NCBI RefSeq assembly: GCF_933775445.1
Contig: NW_026089518.1
Span: 62,001-126,000 of the forward strand
Origin: Argentina anserina
Taxonomy: Eukaryota > Streptophyta > Magnoliopsida > Rosales > Rosaceae
Direction: 5' to 3'
Length of the DNA: 64,000 nucleotides
Positions 53,666-64,000 of the stretch are shown in pieces. A program made the translations under genes and the position numbers. How positions within the stretch are numbered: the first letter of the stretch is position 1; every line of letters starts with the position of its first letter. The notes beneath the pieces are model-generated. The model saw nothing but the letters and a program-made list of their open reading frames with translations, ran no database searches and was not told the origin of the DNA.

Positions 53666-55853
53666 CCCACACTTGCAAAACTCTCAAATTCAATAGAAAC
53701 TCGCATCCGAAAGCCTTACAGAAAGATACTCAAACGAGAAATGAAAAGATACACAATTGGAATAGTAAAGATACGCAAACGATGTAAAGATACACAATTG
53801 GAATAGTAAACATACGCAAACGAGAAATGAAAAGATACACAATTGGAATAGTAAAGATACGCAAACGATGTAAAGATACACAATTGGAATAGTAAAGATA
53901 CGCAAACGATGTAAAGATACACAATTGGAATAGTAAAGATACGGAAACGATGTAAAGATACACAATTGGAATAGTAAAGATACGCAAACGATGTAAAGAT
54001 ACTCAGTTTGAAAGAAACACACTCCCACACTTGCAAAACTCTCAAATACAATAGAAACTCGCATCAGAAAGCCTTACAGAAAGATACTCAAACAAGAAAT
54101 GAAAAGATACACAATTGGAATAGTAAAGATACGCAAACGATGTAAAGATACACAATTGGAATAGTAAAGATACGCAAACGATGTAAAGATACTCAGTTTG
54201 AAAGAAACACACTCCCACACTTGCAAAACTCTCAAATTCAATAGAAACTCGCATCAGAAAGCCTTACAGAAGGATACTCAAACGAGAAATGAAAAGATAC
54301 TCAATTGGAATAGTAAAGATACGCAAACGATGTAAAGATACACAATTGGAATAGTAAAGATACGCAAACGATGTAAAGATACACAATTGGAATAGTAAAG
54401 ATACGCAAACGATGTAAAGATACACAATTGGAATAGTAAAGATACGCAAACGATGTAAAGATACACAATTGGAATAGTAAAGATACGGAAACGATGTAAA
54501 GATACACATTTGGAATAGTAAAGATACGCAAACGATGTAAAGATACTCAGTTTGAAAGAAACACACTCCCACACTTGCAAAACTCTCAAATACAATAGAA
54601 ATTCGCATCAGAAGCCTTACAGAAAGATACTCAAACGAGAAATGAAAAGATACACAATTGGAATAGTAAAGATACGCAAACGATGTAAAGATACTCAGTT
54701 TGAAAGAAACACACTCCCACACTTGCAAAACTCTCAAATACAATAGAAACTCGCATCAGAAGCCTTACAGAAATATACTCAAACGAGAAATGAAAAGATA
54801 CACAATTGCAATAGTAAAGATACGCAAACGGTGTAAAGATACACAATTGGAATAGTAAAGATACGCAAACGATGTAAAGATACTCAGTTTGAAAGAAACA
54901 CACTCCCACACTTGCAAAACACTCAAATTCACTAGAAACTCGCATCCGAAAGCCTTACAGAAAGATACTCAAACGAGAAATGAAAAGATACACAATTGGA
55001 ATAGTAAAGATACGCAAACGATGTAAAGATACACAATTGGAATAGTAAAGATACGCAAACGATGTAAAGATACTCAGTTTGAAAGAAACACACTCCCACA
55101 CTTGCAAAACTCTCAAATTCAATAGAAACTCGTATCAGAAAGCCTTACAGAAAGATACTCAAACGAGAAATGAAAAGATACACAATTGGAATAGTAAAGA
55201 TACGCAAACGATGTAAAGATACTCAGTTTGAAAGAAACACACTCCCACACTTGCAAAACTCTCAAATTCAATAGAAACTCGCATCAGAAAGCCTTACAGA
55301 AAGATACTCAAACGAGAAATGAAAAGATACACAATTGGAATAGTAGAGATACGCAAACGATGTAAAGATACTCAGATTGAAAGAAACACACTCCCACACT
55401 TGCAAAACTCTCAAATACAATAGAAACTCGCATCAGAAGCCATACAGAAAGATACTCAAACGAGAAATGAAAAGATAAACAATTGGAATAGTAAAGATAC
55501 GCAAACGATGTAAAGATACACAATTGGAATAGTAAAGATACGCAAACGATGTAAAGATACACAATTGGAATAGTAAAGATACGGAAACGATGTAAAGATA
55601 CACAATTGGAATAGTAAAGATACGCAAACGATGTAAAGATACTCAGTTTGAAAGAAACACACTCCCACACTTGCAAAACTCTCAAATACAATAGAAACTC
55701 GCATCAGAAAGCCTTACAGAAAGATACTCAAATAAGAAATGAAAAGATACACAATTGGAATAGTAAAGATACGCAAACGATATAAAGATACACAATTGGA
55801 ATAGTAAAGATACGCAAACGATGTAAAGATACTCAGTTTGAAAGAAACACACT
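53666..55853 (+). repeat. HOR family V, long unit L1 (10 monomers, 2188 bp)
   Basis: Monomer lengths: 358,190,354,148,189,190,149,149,271,190. Two giant monomers sit two apart. The 354-bp copy (54214-54567) has six subrepeats. The 190-bp copy at 54905 carries the double marker AAAACACTC and TTCACTAGAAAC, seen only at 54905, 58753 and 62601. GTAGAGATACGC marks the 149-bp slot at 55244. Confidence 0.93.
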
Positions 55854-57513
55854 CCCACACTTGCAAAACTCTCAAATTCAATAGAAACTCGCATCCGAAA
55901 GCCTTACAGAAAGATACTCAAACGAGAAATGAAAAGATACACAATTGGAATAGTAAAGATACGCAAACGATGTAAAGATACACAATTGGAATAGTAAACA
56001 TACGCAAACGAGAAATGAAAAGATACACAATTGGAATAGTAAAGATACGCAAACGATGTAAAGATACACAATTGGAATAGTAAAGATACGCAAACGATGT
56101 AAAGATACACAATTGGAATAGTAAAGATACGGAAACGATGTAAAGATACACAATTGGAATAGTAAAGATACGCAAACGATGTAAAGATACTCAGTTTGAA
56201 AGAAACACACTCCCACACTTGCAAAACTCTCAAATACAATAGAAACTCGCATCAGAAAGCCTTACAGAAAGATACTCAAACAAGAAATGAAAAGATACAC
56301 AATTGGAATAGTAAAGATACGCAAACGATGTAAAGATACACAATTGGAATAGTAAAGATACGCAAACGATGTAAAGATACTCAGTTTGAAAGAAACACAC
56401 TCCCACACTTGCAAAACTCTCAAATTCAATAGAAACTCGCATCAGAAAGCCTTACAGAAGGATACTCAAACGAGAAATGAAAAGATACTCAATTGGAATA
56501 GTAAAGATACGCAAACGATGTAAAGATACACAATTGGAATAGTAAAGATACGCAAACGATGTAAAGATACACAATTGGAATAGTAAAGATACGCAAACGA
56601 TGTAAAGATACACAATTGGAATAGTAAAGATACGCAAACGATGTAAAGATACACAATTGGAATAGTAAAGATACGGAAACGATGTAAAGATACACATTTG
56701 GAATAGTAAAGATACGCAAACGATGTAAAGATACTCAGTTTGAAAGAAACACACTCCCACACTTGCAAAACTCTCAAATACAATAGAAATTCGCATCAGA
56801 AGGCTTACAGAAAGATACTCAAACGAGAAATGAAAAGATACACAATTGGAATAGTAAAGATACGCAAACGATGTAAAGATACTCAGTTTGAAAGAAACAC
56901 ACTCCCACACTTGCAAAACTCTCAAATTCAATAGAAACTCGCATCAGAAAGCCTTACAGAAAGATACTCAAACGAGAAATGAAAAGATACACAATTGGAA
57001 TAGTAGAGATACGCAAACGATGTAAAGATACTCAGATTGAAAGAAACACACTCCCACACTTGCAAAACTCTCAAATACAATAGAAACTCGCATCAGAAGC
57101 CATACAGAAAGATACTCAAACGAGAAATGAAAAGATAAACAATTGGAATAGTAAAGATACGCAAACGATGTAAAGATACACAATTGGAATAGTAAAGATA
57201 CGCAAACGATGTAAAGATACACAATTGGAATAGTAAAGATACGGAAACGATGTAAAGATACACAATTGGAATAGTAAAGATACGCAAACGATGTAAAGAT
57301 ACTCAGTTTGAAAGAAACACACTCCCACACTTGCAAAACTCTCAAATACAATAGAAACTCGCATCAGAAAGCATTACAGAAAGATACTCAAATAAGAAAT
57401 GAAAAGATACACAATTGGAATAGTAAAGATACGCAAACGATATAAAGATACACAATTGGAATAGTAAAGATACGCAAACGATGTAAAGATACTCAGTTTG
57501 AAAGAAACACACT
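55854..57513 (+). repeat. HOR family V, short unit S1 (7 monomers, 1660 bp)
   Basis: Monomer lengths: 358,190,354,148,149,271,190. It equals the long unit with the stretch 189,190,149 removed, a net loss of 528 bp and three whole monomers. The GTAGAGATACGC slot, the GCCATACAG 271-bp slot and the final 190-bp slot (AAATAAG, GATATAAAG) are retained. A private GAAGGCTTACAG occurs at about 56799. Confidence 0.93.
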
Positions 57514-59701
57514 CCCACACTTGCAAAACTCTCAAATTCAATAGAAACTCGCATCCGAAAGCCTTACAGAAAGATACTCAAACGAGAAATGAAAAGATAC
57601 ACAATTGGAATAGTAAAGATACGCAAACGATGTAAAGATACACAATTGGAATAGTAAACATACGCAAACGAGAAATGAAAAGATACACAATTGGAATAGT
57701 AAAGATACGCAAACGATGTAAAGATACACAATTGGAATAGTAAAGATACGCAAACGATGTAAAGATACACAATTGGAATAGTAAAGATACGGAAACGATG
57801 TAAAGATACACAATTGGAATAGTAAAGATACGCAAACGATGTAAAGATACTCAGTTTGAAAGAAACACACTCCCACACTTGCAAAACTCTCAAATACAAT
57901 AGAAACTCGCATCAGAAAGCCTTACAGAAAGATACTCAAACAAGAAATGAAAAGATACACAATTGGAATAGTAAAGATACGCAAACGATGTAAAGATACA
58001 CAATTGGAATAGTAAAGATACGCAAACGATGTAAAGATACTCAGTTTGAAAGAAACACACTCCCACACTTGCAAAACTCTCAAATTCAATAGAAACTCGC
58101 ATCAGAAAGCCTTACAGAAGGATACTCAAACGAGAAATGAAAAGATACTCAATTGGAATAGTAAAGATACGCAAACGATGTAAAGATACACAATTGGAAT
58201 AGTAAAGATACGCAAACGATGTAAAGATACACAATTGGAATAGTAAAGATACGCAAACGATGTAAAGATACACAATTGGAATAGTAAAGATACGCAAACG
58301 ATGAAAAGATACACAATTGGAATAGTAAAGATACGGAAACGATGTAAAGATACACATTTGGAATAGTAAAGATACGCAAACGATGTAAAGATACTCAGTT
58401 TGAAAGAAACACACTCCCACACTTGCAAAACTCTCAAATACAATAGAAATTCGCATCAGAAGCCTTACAGAAAGATACTCAAACGAGAAATGAAAAGATA
58501 CACAATTGGAATAGTAAAGATACGCAAACGATGTAAAGATACTCAGTTTGAAAGAAACACACTCCCACACTTGCAAAACTCTCAAATACAATAGAAACTC
58601 GCATCAGAAGCCTTACAGAAATATACTCAAACGAGAAATGAAAAGATACACAATTGCAATAGTAAAGATACGCAAACGGTGTAAAGATACACAATTGGAA
58701 TAGTAAAGATACGCAAACGATGTAAAGATACTCAGTTTGAAAGAAACACACTCCCACACTTGCAAAACACTCAAATTCACTAGAAACTCGCATCCGAAAG
58801 CCTTACAGAAAGATACTCAAACGAGAAATGAAAAGATACACAATTGGAATAGTAAAGATACGCAAACGATGTAAAGATACACAATTGGAATAGTAAAGAT
58901 ACGCAAACGATGTAAAGATACTCAGTTTGAAAGAAACACACTCCCACACTTGCAAAACTCTCAAATTCAATAGAAACTCGTATCAGAAAGCCTTACAGAA
59001 AGATACTCAAACGAGAAATGAAAAGATACACAATTGGAATAGTAAAGATACGCAAACGATGTAAAGATACTCAGTTTGAAAGAAACACACTCCCACACTT
59101 GCAAAACTCTCAAATTCAATAGAAACTCGCATCAGAAAGCCTTACAGAAAGATACTCAAACGAGAAATGAAAAGATACACAATTGGAATAGTAGAGATAC
59201 GCAAACGATGTAAAGATACTCAGATTGAAAGAAACACACTCCCACACTTGCAAAACTCTCAAATACAATAGAAACTCGCATCAGAAGCCATACAGAAAGA
59301 TACTCAAACGAGAAATGAAAAGATAAACAATTGGAATAGTAAAGATACGCAAACGATGTAAAGATACACAATTGGAATAGTAAAGATACGCAAACGATGT
59401 AAAGATACACAATTGGAATAGTAAAGATACGGAAACGATGTAAAGATACACAATTGGAATAGTAAAGATACGCAAACGATGTAAAGATACTCAGTTTGAA
59501 AGAAACACACTCCCACACTTGCAAAACTCTCAAATACAATAGAAACTCGCATCAGAAAGCCTTACAGAAAGATACTCAAATAAGAAATGAAAAGATACAC
59601 AATTGGAATAGTAAAGATACGCAAACGATATAAAGATACACAATTGGAATAGTAAAGATACGCAAACGATGTAAAGATACTCAGTTTGAAAGAAACACAC
59701 T
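57514..59701 (+). repeat. HOR family V, long unit L2 (2188 bp)
   Basis: Same ten slot lengths as L1, offset exactly 3848 bp, with the AAAACACTC / TTCACTAGAAAC marker at 58753. One visible private change is CGATGAAAAGATAC at about 58302, inside the 354-bp monomer. Adjacent long and short units have different lengths, so the true repeating period here is the long+short pair. Confidence 0.93.
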
Positions 59702-61320
59702 CCCACACTTGCAAAACTCTCAAATTCAATAGAAACTCGCATCAGAAAGCCTTACAGAAAGATACTCAAACGAGAAATGAAAAGATACACAATTGGAATA
59801 GTAAAGATACGCAAACGATGTAAAGATACACAATTGGAATAGTAAACATACTCAAACGAGAAATGAAAAGATACACAATTGGAATAGTAAAGATACGCAA
59901 ACGATGTAAAGATACACAATTGGAATAGTAAAGATACGCAAACGATGTAAAGATACACAATTGGAATAGTAAAGATACGGAAACGATGTAAAGATACACA
60001 ATTGGAATAGTAAAGATACGCAAACGATGTAAAGATACTCAGTTTGAAAGAAACACACTCCCACACTTGCAAAACTCTCAAATACAATAGAAACTCGCAT
60101 CAGAAAGCCTTACAGAAAGATACTCAAACAAGAAATGAAAAGATACACAATTGGAATAGTAAAGATACGCAAACGATGTAAAGATACACAATTGGAATAG
60201 TAAAGATACGCAAACGATGTAAAGATACTCAGTTTGAAAGAAACACACTCCCACACTTGCAAAACTCTCAAATTCAATAGAAACTCGCATCAGAAAGCCT
60301 TACAGAAGGATACTCAAACGAGAAATGAAAAGATACTCAATTGGAATAGTAAAGATACGCAAACGATGTAAAGATACACAATTGGAATAGTAAAGATACG
60401 CAAACGATGTAAAGATACACAATTGGAATAGTAAAGATACGCAAACGATGTAAAGATACACAATTGGAATAGTAAAGATACGGAAACGATGTAAAGATAC
60501 ACATTTGGAATAGTAAAGATACGCAAACGATGTAAAGATACTCAGTTTGAAAGAAACACACTCCCACACTTGCAAAACTCTCAAATACAATAGAAATTCG
60601 CATCAGAAGCCTTACAGAAAGATACTCAAACGAGAAATGAAAAGATACACAATTGGAATAGTAAAGATACGCAAACGATGTAAAGATACTCAGTTTGAAA
60701 GAAACACACTCCCACACTTGCAAAACTCTCAAATTCAATAGAAACTCGCATCAGAAAGCCTTACAGAAAGATACTCAAACGAGAAATGAAAAGATACACA
60801 ATTGGAATAGTAGAGATACGCAAACGATGTAAAGATACTCAGATTGAAAGAAACACACTCCCACACTTGCAAAACTCTCAAATACAATAGAAACTCGCAT
60901 CAGAAGCCATACAGAAAGATACTCAAACGAGAAATGAAAAGATAAACAATTGGAATAGTAAAGATACGCAAACGATGTAAAGATACACAATTGGAATAGT
61001 AAAGATACGCAAACGATGTAAAGATACACAATTGGAATAGTAAAGATACGGAAACGATGTAAAGATACACAATTGGAATAGTAAAGATACGCAAACGATG
61101 TAAAGATACTCAGTTTGAAAGAAACACACTCCCACACTTGCAAAACTCTCAAATACAATAGAAACTCGCATCAGAAAGCCTTACAGAAAGATACTCAAAT
61201 AAGAAATGAAAAGATACACAATTGGAATAGTAAAGATACGCAAACGATATAAAGATACACAATTGGAATAGTAAAGATACGCAAACGATGTAAAGATACT
61301 CAGTTTGAAAGAAACACACT
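59702..61320 (+). repeat. HOR family V, short unit S2 (1619 bp)
   Basis: Slot lengths 358,190,313,148,149,271,190. It matches S1 except that its large monomer has five subrepeats (313 bp) instead of six (354 bp), exactly 41 bp less. The landmark monomer carries AACATACTCAAACGAG at its hybrid step where the other copies have ATACGCAAACGAG. That variant matches module a exactly, which supports a module-a origin of the hybrid. Confidence 0.92.
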
Positions 61321-61719
61321 CCCACACTTGCAAAACTCTCAAATTCAATAGAAACTCGCATCCGAAAGCCTTACAGAAAGATACTCAAACGAGAAATGAA
61401 AAGATACACAATTGGAATAGTAAAGATACGCAAACGATGTAAAGATACACAATTGGAATAGTAAACATACGCAAACGAGAAATGAAAAGATACACAATTG
61501 GAATAGTAAAGATACGCAAACGATGTAAAGATACACAATTGGAATAGTAAAGATACGCAAACGATGTAAAGATACACAATTGGAATAGTAAAGATACGCA
61601 AACGATGTAAAGATACACAATTGGAATAGTAAAGATACGGAAACGATGTAAAGATACACAATTGGAATAGTAAAGATACGCAAACGATGTAAAGATACTC
61701 AGTTTGAAAGAAACACACT
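61321..61719 (+). repeat. Largest monomer (399 bp), seven subrepeats with hybrid step
   Basis: The length decomposes as 149 + 5 x 41 + 45. The 45-bp step (about 61,465-61,510) replaces the usual module c to module b passage with CAAACGAGAAATGAAAAG, the module a to module b passage. The same hybrid occurs once in each of the 358-bp monomers at 45208, 48140, 51344, 53666, 55854, 57514 and 59702. The GATACGGAAACG unit is next to last. The extra unit relative to the 358-bp copies is a plain unit between the hybrid step and that marker. Confidence 0.9.
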
Positions 61720-62790
61720 CCCACACTTGCAAAACTCTCAAATACAATAGAAACTCGCATCAGAAAGCCTTACAGAAAGATACTCAAACAAGAAATGAAA
61801 AGATACACAATTGGAATAGTAAAGATACGCAAACGATGTAAAGATACACAATTGGAATAGTAAAGATACGCAAACGATGTAAAGATACTCAGTTTGAAAG
61901 AAACACACTCCCACACTTGCAAAACTCTCAAATTCAATAGAAACTCGCATCAGAAAGCCTTACAGAAGGATACTCAAACGAGAAATGAAAAGATACTCAA
62001 TTGGAATAGTAAAGATACGCAAACGATGTAAAGATACACAATTGGAATAGTAAAGATACGCAAACGATGTAAAGATACACAATTGGAATAGTAAAGATAC
62101 GCAAACGATGTAAAGATACACAATTGGAATAGTAAAGATACGCAAACGATGTAAAGATACACAATTGGAATAGTAAAGATACGGAAACGATGTAAAGATA
62201 CACATTTGGAATAGTAAAGATACGCAAACGATGTAAAGATACTCAGTTTGAAAGAAACACACTCCCACACTTGCAAAACTCTCAAATACAATAGAAATTC
62301 GCATCAGAAGCCTTACAGAAAGATACTCAAACGAGAAATGAAAAGATACACAATTGGAATAGTAAAGATACGCAAACGATGTAAAGATACTCAGTTTGAA
62401 AGAAACACACTCCCACACTTGCAAAACTCTCAAATACAATAGAAACTCGCATCAGAAGCCTTACAGAAATATACTCAAACGAGAAATGAAAAGATACACA
62501 ATTGCAATAGTAAAGATACGCAAACGGTGTAAAGATACACAATTGGAATAGTAAAGATACGCAAACGATGTAAAGATACTCAGTTTGAAAGAAACACACT
62601 CCCACACTTGCAAAACACTCAAATTCACTAGAAACTCGCGTCCGAAAGCCTTACAGAAAGATACTCAAACGAGAAATGAAAAGATACACAATTGGAATAG
62701 TAAAGATACGCAAACGATGTAAAGATACACAATTGGAATAGTAAACATACGCAAACGATGTAAAGATACTCAGTTTGAAAGAAACACACT
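61321..62790 (+). repeat. HOR family V, partial long unit L3
   Basis: Slot lengths 399,190,354,148,189,190. The landmark monomer (61321-61719) has gained one 41-bp subrepeat relative to its relatives and, at 399 bp with seven module-b copies, is the largest monomer in the window. The AAAACACTC / TTCACTAGAAAC marker is present at 62601. Register with L1 and L2 is lost near 62,730-62,800, where CATACGC and GGATCAGAAACC replace the expected bases. Confidence 0.9.
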
Positions 62791-64000
62791 CCCACACTTG
62801 CAAAACTCTCAAATACAATAGAAACTCGGATCAGAAACCTTACAGAAAGATACTCAAACGAGAAATGAAAAGATACACAATTGGAATAGTAAAGATACGC
62901 AAACGATGTAAAGATACACAATTGGAATAGTAAAGATACGCAAACGATGTAAAGATACTCAGTTTGAAAGAAACACACTGCCACACTTGCAAAACTCTCA
63001 AATACAATAGAAACTCGCATCAGAAGCCTTACAGAAAGATACTCAAACGAGAAATGAAAAGATACACAATTGGAATAGTAAAGATACGCAAACGATGTAA
63101 AGATACACAATTGGAATAGTAAACATACGCAAACGATGTAAAGATACTCAGTTTGAAAGAAACACACTCCCACACTTGCAAAACTCTCAAATTCAATAGA
63201 AACTCGCATCAGAAAGCCTTACAGAAGGATACTCAAACGAGAAATGAAAAGATACTCAATTGGAATAGTAAAGATACGCAAACGATGTAAAGATACACAA
63301 TTGGAATAGTAAAGATATGCAAACGATGTAAAGATACACAATTGGAATAGTAAAGATACGGAAACGATGTAAAGATACTCAGTTTGAAAGAAACACACTC
63401 CCACACTTGCAAAACTCTCAAATACAATAGAAACTCGGATCAGAAACCTTACAGAAAGATACTCAAACGAGAAATGAAAAGATACACAATTGGAATAGTA
63501 AAGATACGCAAACGATGTAAAGATACACAATTGGAATAGTAAAGATACGCAAACGATGTAAAGATACTCAGTTTGAAAGAAACACACTGCCACACTTGCA
63601 AAACTCTCAAATACAATAGAAACTCGCATCAGAAGCCTTACAGAAAGATACTCAAACGAGAAATGAAAAGATACACAATTGGAATAGTAAAGATACGCAA
63701 ACGATGTAAAGATACTCAGTTTGAAAGAAACACACTCCCACACTTGCAAAACTCTCAAATTCAATAGAAACTCGCATCCGAAAGCCTTACAGAAATATAC
63801 TCAAACGAGAAATGAAAAGATACACAATTGGAATAGTAAAGATACGCAAACGATGTAAAAATACACAATTGGAATAGTAAAGATACGCAAACGATGTAAA
63901 GATACTCAGTTTGAAAGAAACACACTCCCACACTTGCAAAACTCTCAAATACAATAGAAACTCGCATCAGAAGCCTTACAGAAAGATACTCAAACGAGAA
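62791..64000 (+). repeat. Terminal region with a 609-bp block repeated
   Basis: Monomer starts: 62791, 62980, 63169, 63400, 63589, 63737, 63927 (cut at the window end). The starts at 62791 and 63400 both carry GGATCAGAAACC and are each followed by a monomer beginning GCCACACTTG (62980 and 63589), a rare C-to-G change at the phase point. This gives a 609-bp repeat (189,189,231) that begins a second time before diverging. In the 231-bp monomer at 63169 the GATACGGAAACG unit is last rather than next to last. Confidence 0.87.

Larger units (their letters stand above)
1..64000 (+). repeat. Satellite DNA array filling the whole window
   Basis: Every line of the window is made of the same monomer, repeated head to tail about 358 times by hand count, with no inversion, no unrelated insertion and no flank visible. 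The left end starts exactly at a monomer boundary in my phase and the right end cuts a monomer at its 74th base, so the array continues beyond both ends. A typical 148-bp copy has 69 A, 27 T, 30 C and 22 G (35% GC, with far more A than T on this strand). The monomer length is not a multiple of three, so open frames shift at every copy. Nothing here supports transcription or coding. Array size and layered structure are typical of eukaryotic centromeric or heterochromatic satellites; that functional assignment is inference. Family and species are not recognised. Confidence 0.97.

Noticed and set aside
62628..63209. Minus-strand open frames up to about 193 codons, rich in Phe, Tyr, Cys and Ser, resembling short membrane segments
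   Set aside because: The minus strand of this A-rich repeat is T-rich, which automatically gives Phe/Leu/Tyr/Ser codons that look hydrophobic. Frames overlap in several phases and track the monomer pattern; many start at TTG. No domain, no conserved length and no codon-position bias is evident.
1..64000. CRISPR array
   Set aside because: The repeats are regular, but there are no unique spacers: the whole monomer is conserved, and no cas gene is present.
1..64000. Protein-coding tandem repeat (silk, mucin or surface-antigen type)
   Set aside because: Monomer and subrepeat lengths (148, 149, 41, 45) are not multiples of three, and single-base indels are tolerated freely, so no frame is kept.
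1..64000. CENP-B box or telomere repeat
   Set aside because: I found no sequence resembling the CENP-B box pattern (TTCG....A..CGGG) and no TTAGGG/TTTAGGG-type tract in the monomers, so neither supports a specific location.
1..64000. tRNA, rRNA, snoRNA or hairpin RNA genes
   Set aside because: No cloverleaf motif, conserved rRNA segment or long inverted repeat is visible; the only notable palindrome is the 6-bp CAATTG in module b.

Overview
The whole 64,000-base window is one uninterrupted tandem-repeat (satellite) array. I see no gene, RNA gene, transposon, unique-sequence island or array edge on either strand. By hand count there are about 358 head-to-tail monomers, all in one orientation. 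I mark each monomer start at the first C of the CCCACACTTGC motif; coordinates are hand-derived and may be off by 1-2 bases. A continuous satellite this long with higher-order structure points to nuclear heterochromatin of a eukaryote (centromeric, pericentromeric or subtelomeric). I do not recognise the family and cannot name the species.

The array is nested on five scales. (1) AAAGATAC-headed modules of 19-29 bp, four per basic monomer. (2) A 41-bp subrepeat made of two of these modules (22+19 bp). (3) A 148/149-bp basic monomer that carries one to seven subrepeat copies, giving size classes 148/149, 189/190, 230/231, 271/272, 313, 354, 358 and 399 bp. (4) Higher-order repeats (HORs) of 7-21 monomers (1.6-3.7 kb) whose copies differ by a few substitutions and by whole-monomer gains or losses. 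(5) A 3.85-kb supra-unit made of a long and a short HOR in alternation.

Layout: 1-4273 irregular HOR family I; 4274-15807 family I proper (copies of 3233, 2556, 2556 and 1731 bp plus a truncated one); 15808-20310 a mosaic built from blocks also present at 0.8-3.9 kb; 20311-25868 a 17-monomer HOR of 2853 bp, nearly two copies; 25869-30157 transition; 30158-37136 a 21-monomer HOR, two copies (3448 and 3531 bp); 37137-45207 transition containing family-III pieces; 45208-53665 three HOR copies each opening with a 358-bp landmark monomer; 53666-62790 alternating long (2188) and short (1660) HORs; 62791-64000 a 609-bp duplication running off the end.

The most informative result is mechanistic. Every monomer length I measured is explained by adding or removing whole AAAGATAC modules in one block of the monomer, while the other half of the monomer never changes copy number. 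Two rare junction types (a 45-bp hybrid subrepeat and a single 170-bp monomer) are what misaligned recombination between non-equivalent AAAGATAC modules would give. Subrepeat expansion is strongly polarised: mean monomer length is about 168 bp left of 44.7 kb and about 211 bp right of it.
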